Assembly: GCA_021166725.1 (NCBI GenBank)
Contig: JAJPES010000077.1
Location: 27,856 to 91,855 of the forward strand
DNA: 64,000 nt
Reading direction: 5' to 3'
DNA from: Burkholderiaceae bacterium
Lineage (GTDB): Bacteria > Pseudomonadota > Gammaproteobacteria > Burkholderiales > Burkholderiaceae_E
How positions within the stretch are numbered: the stretch's first letter is position 1; every line of letters starts with the position of its first letter. This document shows positions 24,415 to 33,613 of the stretch, piece by piece. A program made the position numbers and the translations under genes. The notes under the pieces were generated by a model. It did not search any database, was not told the DNA's origin, and saw only the letters and a list, made by a program, of their open reading frames with translations.

Positions 24415-25815
24415 ATGACCCTGGCCCAACTTCTCGTCACCCTACGCGTGCGCTGGTGGGTTGCGGTGCTCGTGTTGGCGACGACCGTGCTCACGACGCT
24501 GGTGGTCAGCGTGCAACTGCCCAAGCGCTACACCTCCGTCGCCCAGGTGATCGTCGACATCAAGGACCCGATCGGCGGAGGCGTGCTCGCGGCACAGGCG
24601 GGCAGCAGTTACATGGCGACGCAAATCGACATCATCAACAGCCGAAAAGTGGCGTTGCGAGTTGTCGACCGCCTACGCCTCGCGGAGAACACGACCGCGG
24701 TCGAGCAGTGGCGCTCGTCCACCGACGGCGGCCAGGGTTCGATCCGGCACTATTACGCGGATTTGCTGCTGAAGTACCTCGAGGTGAAGCCGTCGCGCGA
24801 ATCTACGGTGGTGAGCATCGGGTACTCGAGCGGCGATCCGAACTTCGCGGCCACGGTAGCCAACGAATTCGCCCAGGCGTACATCGACACGAACATCGAA
24901 CTGCGCGTGGAACCCGCTCGGCAGAGCGCGTCGTGGTTCGACGAACAGACGCGTCAATTGCGGGAGAGCCTCGACCGCGCGCAAGGCCGACTCAGCGACT
25001 ACCAGCGCAGCAAGGGCATTGTCAGCGCCGAAGAACGGCTCGACGTCGAGACCCTCAAGCTGCAGGAACTGAGCAGCCAGGCGACACAACTTGCCGCAGT
25101 AGCCGTGGAAAGCGCCAAGCGTCGATCGCTGGCGAAACAGGCGCTGGCGCTCGGTGGTGCGGCTGAACTGCCCGACGTCGTCGCGAACCCTCTGGTCGCG
25201 CAACTCAAGGCCGACCAGGCTCGCATGGAAGGCAAGCTCAAGGAACAGGGCGCAATTCTCGGAGCCAACCACCCCGAGATCCTCAAGCTGCGACAGGAGC
25301 TCGAGAGCAACCGCGCGAGGCTCGCGCGCGAGATCGAGACGGTGGCCAACAGCCTCGACAAGACGGCCATGGTGAACACCCAGCGCGAGGCCGAGGCGCG
25401 CGCGGCGCTCGAGCGACAGCGTGCGCGGGTGCTGCAGATCAAGCAGGCGCGCGAAGAACTCACGGTGCTTCAGCGCGACGTCGAAAACGCGCAACGCGCG
25501 TACGACGCCGTGACGCAGCGCCTCACGCAAACGAACCTCGAGAGCCAGGCGGTGCAGGCGAACATCCTGCTGCTGAACCGGGCTGAGCCATCGATCGAGC
25601 CGTCGAGCCCGAGGATCGTGCTGAACGTGGCGATTTCGGCATTTCTCGGCTTGCTGCTCGGTGTCGCAGCAGCGGTTGCGCTCGAACTCGCCAACCGGCG
25701 CGTACGTCGACCCGAAGATCTGCTCGAGGTGATCCGAGCGCCGCTCCTCGCGGAGATCGGCGCCGTACCGACGCGAATGCAACGCCGCCAGGCCTGGTCA
25801 AAGGTGGCGTCGTGA
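24415..25815 (+). CDS. epsF: EpsF, chain-length determinant (Wzz/PCP) protein
   Basis: A 466-residue polysaccharide co-polymerase. Two membrane helices bracket a periplasmic coiled-coil hairpin: the first near residues 15-35 (VLVLATTVLTTLVVSVQLP), the second near 400-425 (ISAFLGLLLGVAAAVALELANRR). The Wzz opening (RYTSVAQVIVDIKDP) and long heptad-rich helices in the middle (about 165-370) are clear. The conserved Pro-rich motif before the second helix is AEPSIEPSSPRIVLN. It should control EPS chain length and dock EpsG to EpsE. Its stop overlaps the epsG start as GTGA. Confidence 0.92.
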   Translation: MTLAQLLVTLRVRWWVAVLVLATTVLTTLVVSVQLPKRYTSVAQVIVDIKDPIGGGVLAAQAGSSYMATQIDIINSRKVALRVVDRLRLAENTTAVEQWRSSTDGGQGSIRHYYADLLLKYLEVKPSRESTVVSIGYSSGDPNFAATVANEFAQAYIDTNIELRVEPARQSASWFDEQTRQLRESLDRAQGRLSDYQRSKGIVSAEERLDVETLKLQELSSQATQLAAVAVESAKRRSLAKQALALGGAAELPDVVANPLVAQLKADQARMEGKLKEQGAILGANHPEILKLRQELESNRARLAREIETVANSLDKTAMVNTQREAEARAALERQRARVLQIKQAREELTVLQRDVENAQRAYDAVTQRLTQTNLESQAVQANILLLNRAEPSIEPSSPRIVLNVAISAFLGLLLGVAAAVALELANRRVRRPEDLLEVIRAPLLAEIGAVPTRMQRRQAWSKVAS

Positions 25816-26759
25816 ATACCCCGGAGATCGTCCACTACGCTTCCGTCTCAGGACGATCCGTCGACGAAGGGTCGAAGCGCACGCCCGGGGTTCGCGTAGC
25901 TTCCGCGCACTCGCCGACGCTTCGCGATCGCCCGATCGGTGCGATCCTGCTCGACGCCGGACTCATCGAACTCGCCGACGTCGAGCGCATCGTGGCGCGG
26001 CAGCGCGAGAACAAACTGCGCTTCGGTGACGCCGCGGTGTCGCTCGGGCTGGTGAACACGGCCGATCTGCGCGCCGCGCTCGCCTATCAGTTCGACTATC
26101 CGGTGCTCGCTCCTGGCAGCAGCCGGATCAGCCGTGAAGTGCTCGCCGCCTACGATTCCGCACATCCCGTACTCGACGACATCCGGTCGCTGCGCAACCA
26201 GTTGCTTCTGCGATGGCTGACGGCCGAAGGCCAGTGCAACCGCGTGATCGCCATAGCCAGCCCCGACAGCGGAGACGGGCGCAGCTTCGTGGCGGCGAAT
26301 CTCGCAGTGACCTTCTCGCAAATGGGCCAGCGCACGCTGCTCGTCGACGCCGATTTGCGCCGCCCGCGCATGCACCAACTCTTCGGGCTGGACGACCGAG
26401 CGGGACTGTCGGCGATGCTCGCCGACCGGAATGTGCGCGACGCGCAGCACCGTATCGAGGGGCTGCACGACCTCACCGTGATCCCGGTCGGCGGCCTGCC
26501 GCCAAACCCGCAGGATCTGCTGTCGCGCGACTCGTTCGCCGAACTGCTCGCCACCCTGTCGACCGGGTACGACGCGATCGTCGTGGATACACCGGCAGCT
26601 TCGTCGAGCCCGGAAGCATCGGTGATCGCGACTCGCGCACGTGGTTGCGTCGTGGTGGCCCGGCAGGGGTACACACGCTTGGACGCGCTGGCTACGCTCG
26701 GGCAGGATCTCGAGGAACTCGGTGTATCAATCATCGGTTCGATCTACTGCAGGCACTGA
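25812..26759 (+). CDS. epsG: EpsG, chain-length-determinant tyrosine-kinase-type ATPase
   Basis: A 315-residue cytosolic partner of EpsF. Residues ~38-105 resemble the GspE/MshEN N-terminal domain (IGAILLDAGLIELADVERI, LRFGDAAVSLGLV). The BY-kinase ATPase core follows: IASPDSGDGRSFVAANLAV (Walker A with Arg in place of Lys), TLLVDADLRRPRMHQLFGL (Walker A') and DAIVVDTPAA (Walker B). It ends at GSIYCRH, with no tyrosine cluster. It is therefore a kinase-type ATPase whose phosphorylation site, if any, is not in a C-terminal Tyr tail. GTG start overlaps the epsF stop. Confidence 0.9.
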   Translation: MNTPEIVHYASVSGRSVDEGSKRTPGVRVASAHSPTLRDRPIGAILLDAGLIELADVERIVARQRENKLRFGDAAVSLGLVNTADLRAALAYQFDYPVLAPGSSRISREVLAAYDSAHPVLDDIRSLRNQLLLRWLTAEGQCNRVIAIASPDSGDGRSFVAANLAVTFSQMGQRTLLVDADLRRPRMHQLFGLDDRAGLSAMLADRNVRDAQHRIEGLHDLTVIPVGGLPPNPQDLLSRDSFAELLATLSTGYDAIVVDTPAASSSPEASVIATRARGCVVVARQGYTRLDALATLGQDLEELGVSIIGSIYCRH

Positions 26760-26802
26760 CGAACGGCGAACGCGCAGCTCGGTGGACGAGGTGCGCGCGA
26801 GA

Positions 26803-28110
26803 ATGTTCGTCGACTTCTGTGCAGCACTGGAATCGCGCGGGATCCGGTATGTGATTCTCGCCGGACACGATTTCTATCCGGATCGCATCGATTCGGATGT
26901 CGACTTCATGGTGTCGGAGGCGGACTTCGAGCGTCTGCCACGCTTGTTCGCCTCGGAGGGGTTCATCCCGGGCGCGCGCCTCATCCACACCTCTCAGCAT
27001 GAAACAACTGCCTGCTGCTTCGTCTTTACGCAGCAAATCGGTTCGCGACTCGCCTTCCTGCATGCCGATGCATCCGCCAGCTATCGACGCAGGGGACGGT
27101 TGTGGATGCGCAGCGAGACCGTCCTGTCGAGTCGTCGCAGGAGTCCCGGCGGATTCTGGATTCCCGCCCCCGCCGTGGAGTTCGAGTATTACCTGGTGAA
27201 GCGGTTGGACAAGGGTCGTCTCGAACTGCCGCAACTCAAAGTGCTGGCAGCGAGGTTCGTCGAAGAAGCCCCGGCCTGCAAGGCGGTACTCGCCAATATA
27301 TTGCCACCCCCGCTGGCGGATTCGACTGCACACGCCATCGCGCGACGCGATGCGCGATGGTTCGCGAATCACACAAGAGAGTTGAGGCAGGCGATCCTGC
27401 GCTCGATGTCCAAGGAGGGGCTTGCACGTCGATCGATTGCCCGCGTCGGCGAACTGCGGCGCAAGTGGCTGCGAGTTATGCAGCCAACCGGGTTCGTAAT
27501 TGCGGTATTAGGGCCCGATGGCAGCGGCAAGACAACCGTGATCGAGCACCTGGAGCACGAACTCGCACCGGTATTTCGGCGCGCGCGGCGGTTTCACTTG
27601 CGACCACGATTCGGTACTGCTCCGGGCACCACAACCTGTGCGAAGCCGCACGGACAACCGCCGCGCAGCTGGGCGGCTAGTGCGCTGAAAGTGCTGCTCT
27701 TTGCGAGTGACTACTGGACCGGATGGCTTGGAATCGTACTGGCGGCGCGCGTGCGCTCGACCCTATTGATCTTCGACCGCTACTACCAGGACATGCTCGT
27801 GGATCCGGTTCGCTATCGGCTTCCGCCACGATTCGGCCTGGCACGTTCGTTCGCGCCGTCGATACCGAAGCCGGACATGTGGCTCGTTCTTCGCACCTCG
27901 CCGACGGCCTTGATCGCTCGCAAGCAGGAACTCGATCCGATGGCAGCAGAGGATCTCGTCGAGCGTTATAGCAACCTCACTGCGGAGCTGGCGGGCGCGT
28001 TCGAAATCTCCACCGACGGCGCGCTGGAGTCTTCCCTCGAACGCGCAGTCACGACCGTGCGAACCGAATTGGAAAGGCGGGTGTTCGTACGCATCGGAGT
28101 AGCGCGATGA
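26803..28110 (+). CDS. Two-domain protein: nucleotidyltransferase-like plus thymidylate-kinase-like P-loop domain
   Basis: A 435-residue protein. The N-terminal ~120 residues (ALESRGIRYVILAGHDFYPD, then DSDVDFMV) look like a minimal nucleotidyltransferase with the Asp-x-Asp metal pair. The C-terminal half (about 225-425) is a P-loop kinase with GPDGSGKTT, LIFDRYYQDMLVDP and RKQELDPMAAEDL, resembling thymidylate kinase. Such proteins occur in EPS loci but have no established reaction; phosphorylation or nucleotidyl transfer on a sugar or glycerol precursor is a guess. ATG 26803 was chosen; GTG at 26782 or 26791 is possible. Its stop overlaps the next gene as ATGA. Confidence 0.7.
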   Translation: MFVDFCAALESRGIRYVILAGHDFYPDRIDSDVDFMVSEADFERLPRLFASEGFIPGARLIHTSQHETTACCFVFTQQIGSRLAFLHADASASYRRRGRLWMRSETVLSSRRRSPGGFWIPAPAVEFEYYLVKRLDKGRLELPQLKVLAARFVEEAPACKAVLANILPPPLADSTAHAIARRDARWFANHTRELRQAILRSMSKEGLARRSIARVGELRRKWLRVMQPTGFVIAVLGPDGSGKTTVIEHLEHELAPVFRRARRFHLRPRFGTAPGTTTCAKPHGQPPRSWAASALKVLLFASDYWTGWLGIVLAARVRSTLLIFDRYYQDMLVDPVRYRLPPRFGLARSFAPSIPKPDMWLVLRTSPTALIARKQELDPMAAEDLVERYSNLTAELAGAFEISTDGALESSLERAVTTVRTELERRVFVRIGVAR

Positions 28111-29429
28111 GCCAGACAAGGCGTCCATTGAAGGTGCTTCTGTCGGCATACGCCTGCGAGCCCGACCGCGGATCGGAACCGGGGGTCGGCTGGAACTGGA
28201 TGCTGGCCCTTCTGCGCCGCGGCTATCACGTATGGGTTATCACGCGGGCGAACAATCGCCATCGGATCGAAAAAGCGTGCGAAGAACGCGAGTTGCCGTT
28301 GGGTAGTCGCCTGCACTTCGTGTATTACGACCTGCCCCGTTGGGCCCGCTGGTGGAAGAGAGGTGGCGCCGGCGTTCACCTCTATTACACCCTCTGGCAA
28401 AGACAGATCTATTCGCTCGCAATACACGAGCACAGACGACATCGATTCGATGTTGTGCATCACCTGACTTTCGGTGTATGGCGCCAAACAAGCCACCTCC
28501 ACAAGCTGGGCGTTCCGTTCATCTTCGGGCCGGTCGGCGGTGGCGAGGAGGCTCCGTGGGCTCTGGTTCGTACACTGCCGCTAAATGACAGATTTCTGGA
28601 GATCGCGAGAGTCTTTCTCAACCGGGTCGCGCTCCTGAACCCCCAACTGCGTGCCTGTGCACGTAAAGCAGCGCTCGTCGTCGCGCGTACCCCGGAGACC
28701 GCACAGCGGCTTCGACGATTCGGTATTGATTGCACCGTCGCACCCGACATCGGCATCGACACAGATGGGATCGTCCCTGCGAACGAAACATGCAATGGCC
28801 CCCTTCGATGCATCTATGCGGGACGTCTTCTCGGCTGGAAAGGCGTGCATCTAGCAATCGACGCGGTCAGGAAGGCTCGGCAGAACGGCGCAAAAGTCAC
28901 ACTGACAATCGTGGGTCGGGGGGCGCTGCGCAATGCACTCGAAGAGCGCGCCGTTGAACTCACCGCAGACGACACGATCCGCTTCGTCGATTGGCTCGCT
29001 CAGGGAGACCTCTTCGATGCGTATCGACGTCATGACCTGTTGCTGTTCCCGAGCCTGCATGACTCTGGCGGCAGCGTAGTGCTGGAGGCAATGGCGCAGG
29101 GACTTCCCGTGGTATGCCTGGGCCTCGGCGGCCCCGGCGCGATCGTCGACGCAAGTTGCGGCACCGCCGTCGCGAGCCGAGGCCGGCGCGCAAGCGAGGT
29201 CATCGATGAACTCGCTTCCGTTCTTTCCTCGCTCTTTGCCGACACGGTCGCACTCGACCAGCTGAAGCGCGGAGCGTACGCCCGCGCCGTGGCAATGAAC
29301 TGGGATCGTACTGTCCAGCGTACCTACGACCATATTCCCGCTGAAACCGCGGGCGACTGCCATGCGGCCGGCAACGTGGCGACATGCCGGCCGAGCGGCC
29401 GGCGGCCGGCCCTACAACGCGGGCAGTAG
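28107..29429 (+). CDS. Glycosyltransferase, GT4/GT1 type
   Basis: A 440-residue GT-B retaining glycosyltransferase expected to add a sugar to the lipid-linked EPS unit on the cytosolic face. The N-terminal domain has LLSAYACEPDRGSEPGVGWNW (acceptor loop). The C-terminal domain has CIYAGRLLGWKGVHLAIDAV and the variant EX7E region FPSLHDSGGSVVLEAMAQGLPVV. Donor sugar unknown. The last ~40 residues are degenerate and run into a GC-rich inverted repeat. GC content is lower than the flanks, as often for serotype-specific EPS genes. Confidence 0.88.
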   Translation: MSQTRRPLKVLLSAYACEPDRGSEPGVGWNWMLALLRRGYHVWVITRANNRHRIEKACEERELPLGSRLHFVYYDLPRWARWWKRGGAGVHLYYTLWQRQIYSLAIHEHRRHRFDVVHHLTFGVWRQTSHLHKLGVPFIFGPVGGGEEAPWALVRTLPLNDRFLEIARVFLNRVALLNPQLRACARKAALVVARTPETAQRLRRFGIDCTVAPDIGIDTDGIVPANETCNGPLRCIYAGRLLGWKGVHLAIDAVRKARQNGAKVTLTIVGRGALRNALEERAVELTADDTIRFVDWLAQGDLFDAYRRHDLLLFPSLHDSGGSVVLEAMAQGLPVVCLGLGGPGAIVDASCGTAVASRGRRASEVIDELASVLSSLFADTVALDQLKRGAYARAVAMNWDRTVQRTYDHIPAETAGDCHAAGNVATCRPSGRRPALQRGQ

Positions 29430-29443
29430 CTCGATTCTCTTCG

Positions 29444-31921
29444 ATGGCCGGAACCGTCGCTGCGCGCACCCCGGTTTGGAGCCTCGCCGACCAGGCATTG
29501 GTCAGCGCCGTCAACTTCCTGAGCAGCGTCATCCTCGCGCGCACGTTGGGACTGGAAGCCTTCGGTGCGTACGCCGTAGCGCAGATGTATCTCTTCTACG
29601 CCAATACCTTTCAGGGAGCTTTAGTCGTCTCTCCGATGATGATCGAGGTTCCGGCGCATGGCGGGACGGGCGGCGATCGACGTAGGCTTCTGAACGGCTA
29701 TCTCGGCTACTCGACGATCGTAGGCCTCGCGACCGTCGTTACCGTGCAACTTCTCGCCGAAATTTTGGGGCGCTGGTCGGGCGCGCTCTCGGTCCGCGGG
29801 TTAGTGCTTCCCCTGGCGATCCTGATGATCGCCTTTCCGACGCAGGACTGGCTGCGGCGGGTCCACTACACGCAAAGCGCGCACCGCCGAGCTTTCTTTT
29901 CGGACGCCCTTGCCTACGGCGGCTACCTCAGCGCGCTACTGCTGTTAGCCACACATCATCGTCTTGATGCTGCCGCGGCATTCTGGGCAATGGCTTTCTC
30001 TTTCGGGGCCACGGCCCTCGCAGGTCTCGCATTGGACAGGTATTGGCCGGACCTCCGCCGCTCGGCGCGCGTCATTCGAGCCCAATGGCGCAGCAGCCGC
30101 GATTATCTATTGAGCTGGCAACTGCAGTGGCTGGCCTCGCAGGGCGTGATTCTCTTCGGCACCGCCATCGCGGGCCAGCAGGCTGCGGGCGCCCTCCGCG
30201 CAGCGCAGAACCTGCTCGGTCCGGTGGTTGTCCTGTTTCAATGGCTGGACAACGTCTTGCCGGTGCATTTCGCTAGACACTTGAAAGATGCGGGTGCCGA
30301 CGCGCTCCGATTGCATGCGAGCCGCCTTCGCAATCTGGGATTGGTCGGGCTCGCACTCGCTGCCGTACTGCTCGCGACGTTCAGCGGTACGTTGATGGCC
30401 ATGATCTACGGAGAGCCGTATCGTCCGTTCGCAACGCTAGCGAATGCGTTCGCGCTCTACTTTCTGCTCGGCTATGCGTACCGAATCGACGCGTATCAGG
30501 TACGCGTACTCGGACACACGGCACCGCTCGCCAGGGCGAGCGCCCTTTGGGCTGCCGTCAGCGTTCTCTCGTCGCTGGTTCTGGCTTTGAGCGGCAAGCT
30601 TGACGCGCTTGGAATCCTGGCAGCGATGATTTCGGGGCAGATGGTCGCCGTCTTACACCTCGCCTTGACGCGTAATCGTCGGCCGCAGTCGCCGCACGTG
30701 CAGAGACATTCGGAGCCGACCTTTATCGTATTGAGAGACCGGCGAGGCCGGCCATGGCTGGTGCTGCCCACCGCCACCGCGAGACACATGCGCGCGACGC
30801 TTCAGTTGTATGCGCCGTCACGTTGGTCGGGCCGAATTTATCGCTTTACCTTGCGTACGCTGCTGCCAATCGCGATGACGATCGGATGGGTCCGTTGCAT
30901 GTCCGCTGCGCAAGCCGGCATTCCGGATCTCTCGCCGATCTTGGCTTCGGCACCGAACGCCCGTGCTGATTTCGTCGGCGGGCTGATATCGGAGGAACTG
31001 CCCGGAGCACGGAAGCTGACGCTGCGGATCATGGATCCACAAGGGGCAGCGCTTGCGTACGCAAGACTCGGCTCGCATCCCATGGTCCTGACGCGCTTGG
31101 CTGCGGAAGTCGAGGTATTGCGGAGCCTGGTCGCGACTGAGGTCGCGAACAAGGTTCCCACGGTACTGGCAGACGGGCTGCTGCAGCCCGACGGCATGCG
31201 GTATTTGCTCGAGTCAGCGGGGCCCGATCGGAGCGCGAGTGCAATCCTTAGAGACACACATTTCCGATTTCTCGCTGCGCTCACGACGAATGCAAGCGTA
31301 TTGTTAAATGACGTTACGAAGAAACTAGAACGTGATCTAGCGCCCTTCCTGTCCGCGAAGAATCTTGCGAGCATCACGGTGACGAAGGCGCTGGCGAACC
31401 TAACGTTGTACCGAGACTCACGGCTGGCGCTCTGCATCGAGCATGGCGATTTTGCTCCTTGGAACATCCGGCAGCGCGTAGATGGACAGATCTTCGTGAT
31501 CGACTGGGAGCACGCGCAGCCCGAAGGGCTGCCGTGGTGCGACGCACTTCATTTCTGCTTCCAGACCGCCGTTCTGGCAAGGCGCCGGTCAGCAACGGCG
31601 GTGCTGGCCGAGATGCGGGCGACAATGCGTTCGGAGAACGCGCGCTCGTATGAGCAGGCGGTGACAAGCGGCCGTCAGACGCTCGACATCGACCAGTTTA
31701 TCTCGCTCTATCTGCTGAGGGCGATCGCCCGGAGTGTCATCGACGGGCGCGCTACAAACCCGCTTCTTCAGCGGACGCGCCTCGAGATCCTCGGATTGCT
31801 GATTAAGGATCGGTACAAGTTCGAAGAACGAACCATCGTCAAAGTGACCTCTGGGCAGACTGTTCCATCGGAAGAATGCACCGCGATCACGGCGACAGCC
31901 GTCCGCGGCGAATCCCGATGA
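29444..31921 (+). CDS. Fusion: Wzx/PST-type flippase with C-terminal aminoglycoside-phosphotransferase-like kinase domain
   Basis: An uninterrupted 825-codon frame. Residues ~10-415 are a MATE/PST lipopolysaccharide flippase: VWSLADQALVSAVNFLSSVILARTLG start, then 12-14 hydrophobic segments. A basic linker (about 420-460) leads into a cytosolic APH/choline-kinase-like domain with the Brenner motif HGDFAPWN (667-674) and the DFG-equivalent VIDWEHA (Asp687). The N-lobe is degenerate, with no obvious P-loop. The flippase should move the lipid-linked repeat across the membrane; the kinase target is unknown. Normally two genes. No frameshift or stop separates them. Start ATG 29444 follows the upstream stop by 14 bases. 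Confidence 0.82.
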   Translation: MAGTVAARTPVWSLADQALVSAVNFLSSVILARTLGLEAFGAYAVAQMYLFYANTFQGALVVSPMMIEVPAHGGTGGDRRRLLNGYLGYSTIVGLATVVTVQLLAEILGRWSGALSVRGLVLPLAILMIAFPTQDWLRRVHYTQSAHRRAFFSDALAYGGYLSALLLLATHHRLDAAAAFWAMAFSFGATALAGLALDRYWPDLRRSARVIRAQWRSSRDYLLSWQLQWLASQGVILFGTAIAGQQAAGALRAAQNLLGPVVVLFQWLDNVLPVHFARHLKDAGADALRLHASRLRNLGLVGLALAAVLLATFSGTLMAMIYGEPYRPFATLANAFALYFLLGYAYRIDAYQVRVLGHTAPLARASALWAAVSVLSSLVLALSGKLDALGILAAMISGQMVAVLHLALTRNRRPQSPHVQRHSEPTFIVLRDRRGRPWLVLPTATARHMRATLQLYAPSRWSGRIYRFTLRTLLPIAMTIGWVRCMSAAQAGIPDLSPILASAPNARADFVGGLISEELPGARKLTLRIMDPQGAALAYARLGSHPMVLTRLAAEVEVLRSLVATEVANKVPTVLADGLLQPDGMRYLLESAGPDRSASAILRDTHFRFLAALTTNASVLLNDVTKKLERDLAPFLSAKNLASITVTKALANLTLYRDSRLALCIEHGDFAPWNIRQRVDGQIFVIDWEHAQPEGLPWCDALHFCFQTAVLARRRSATAVLAEMRATMRSENARSYEQAVTSGRQTLDIDQFISLYLLRAIARSVIDGRATNPLLQRTRLEILGLLIKDRYKFEERTIVKVTSGQTVPSEECTAITATAVRGESR

Positions 31922-31925
31922 GGCC

Positions 31926-33596
31926 ATGAGCACACAATCGCACGGGGTGCCACTCCGCATTTACCGCGCATCCGGGCGCGGGTTCGCTTGGTCAGCCGCT
32001 TGGGTCGCAACCCTAGGCCTAGGGATCGCGTTCGCGATCGCAACCGGTATCGCAGTTGCCATCGCCTGGTGGTTGGTCGTGCCCGCGCTGATTGTTACAT
32101 TCGCGCTGGTTGCGATCGGTGCGCTTCTGGTCGCCGTCGCGCCGTCGGCTCCGCTCTGGGCCCGGATGACGCTCGTCGTTCTTCTCGGCCATCTGCTGCT
32201 CAACTACGGTTTCGCGAATGCCGTGCTGGCTATAGGACCCGTGCGCGCGCCATTGAGCGAACTGGTGCTGGTAATCGCGCTTGTCGGTTCGGGTGTCTAT
32301 CTGTTGCGAGCCGGCGCTCAATGCGTGCCAGCGACCATGTGGTTGTTCCTCGCCTGGTTGACCTTCGTGCTGGGGATGCATGTTCCAAGAGGTTTTGCCC
32401 GGTATGGCATCGTGGCGCTGCGCGATGCGTTGCCGACCGTGCAAATGCTCTACCTGCTGCCGGGATTCGTAATCGCCCACATGGCGATGCGCCACGCCGA
32501 TGGAGCTCGCTGGACTCGACGATTCGTCCTGATTGTCGGAGTGTGCATAGCCGTCTACGGGCTCGCGTATCCCCTTCAGAAGACACTCCTCGGCTATTCA
32601 CCCCGCGTCACCGGAATGCAACAGGCGGTTCCGTTGGTGGGCTATTTCGCATCCTGGCCGCAGGTCGCCCTCACCGGAATCTGCGGTGTGCTGCTGTGGG
32701 GCTGGGCGCGCCCCGAGCAAGACTCGTTGCTTTTCAAAGCGCTTCGCGCGGTCCTCATCACGGCATTCGGAATCTCCTTTCTGTTCGTACAGTCGCGCGG
32801 CGGCTACGTCACTGCGATCGCTCTTCTGGTTCTGCTGCTTTTGATCGGAGATCAGGCCCGAACTGCGGGAAGGCTCGCATTGGCAGGAGTTTTCGGCGTC
32901 GTTTTGCTATTCGGTGTCAGCACACTGGGCCTCGAACTCCGGGGCCGGGTCGGAAACGTGACGCTCGAATCGGCAATTGACCACCTGACGACGCTAAGCG
33001 GACGGGCAGATTCCTCGAGCGACTTTCAAGGCGCTGCCGGCGGCATCGTACAAAGGCGAATGTGGCGCGAACAGTCGCTGCGGTTGTGGCGCACCGATCT
33101 CGAGACCACGGTATTCGGGATCGGCTATGGACAACCACTGACCAACTTCACTGTCGGCGGCACCGAAGGCGGATCGATCATTGTCCGGGAACCTCACAAC
33201 AGCTACGTCACAATTCTTACTCGCCTGGGAGTCACCGGCATCGTCTTCATGTTGCTGTTGCACGGCATGGCTTTTGGAACGGCACTACGCCTGTATCGGA
33301 AGGCCTGCAGGTACGGCGACAGGCCGCTGGCTGCAATGGCACTCGGAACAGCCGTGTACTTCGTCTGCAACTATCTCAACGCGATCGGGCAGCCGAATTT
33401 CGAGAATCCGCACTTCGCAGTTCCGTATTTCTTTCTCGCCGGCGTGACCTTCTCGCTGTGGCGTAGTTATGAGTCGACACGCTTCTCGAAGTCGCGTTCA
33501 GCGCAATCCTCCAAAGACGTCCTGTGTCTGCACTGTTATGGCGTGAACGGTTCAGCCAAACGCATAACACGCTACAAAAAGAGAGCGAATAAATAA
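31926..33596 (+). CDS. O-antigen ligase/polymerase-like (Wzy/WaaL) membrane protein
   Basis: A 556-residue polytopic inner-membrane protein with about 11-12 helices (WAATLGLGIAFAIATGIA-type segments onward). The large periplasmic loop and motif region near 300-410 (SRGGYVTAIALLVLLLLIG, then PHNSYVTILTRLGVTGIVFML) match the O-antigen_lig/Wzy_C family. It is the probable EPS polymerase or ligase. The last ~45 residues are a basic, low-GC cytosolic tail. It starts 4 bases after the flippase-kinase stop, so it belongs to the same transcript. Confidence 0.85.
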   Translation: MSTQSHGVPLRIYRASGRGFAWSAAWVATLGLGIAFAIATGIAVAIAWWLVVPALIVTFALVAIGALLVAVAPSAPLWARMTLVVLLGHLLLNYGFANAVLAIGPVRAPLSELVLVIALVGSGVYLLRAGAQCVPATMWLFLAWLTFVLGMHVPRGFARYGIVALRDALPTVQMLYLLPGFVIAHMAMRHADGARWTRRFVLIVGVCIAVYGLAYPLQKTLLGYSPRVTGMQQAVPLVGYFASWPQVALTGICGVLLWGWARPEQDSLLFKALRAVLITAFGISFLFVQSRGGYVTAIALLVLLLLIGDQARTAGRLALAGVFGVVLLFGVSTLGLELRGRVGNVTLESAIDHLTTLSGRADSSSDFQGAAGGIVQRRMWREQSLRLWRTDLETTVFGIGYGQPLTNFTVGGTEGGSIIVREPHNSYVTILTRLGVTGIVFMLLLHGMAFGTALRLYRKACRYGDRPLAAMALGTAVYFVCNYLNAIGQPNFENPHFAVPYFFLAGVTFSLWRSYESTRFSKSRSAQSSKDVLCLHCYGVNGSAKRITRYKKRANK

Positions 33597-33613
33597 GCGG
33601 AGTACGACCCAGG

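Noticed and set aside
29384..29420. GC-rich inverted repeat (CGGCCGGC type) at the glycosyltransferase end as a terminator
   Set aside because: The next gene begins 14 bases later in the same operon and there is no T-run; it is more likely part of the degenerate 3' coding end.
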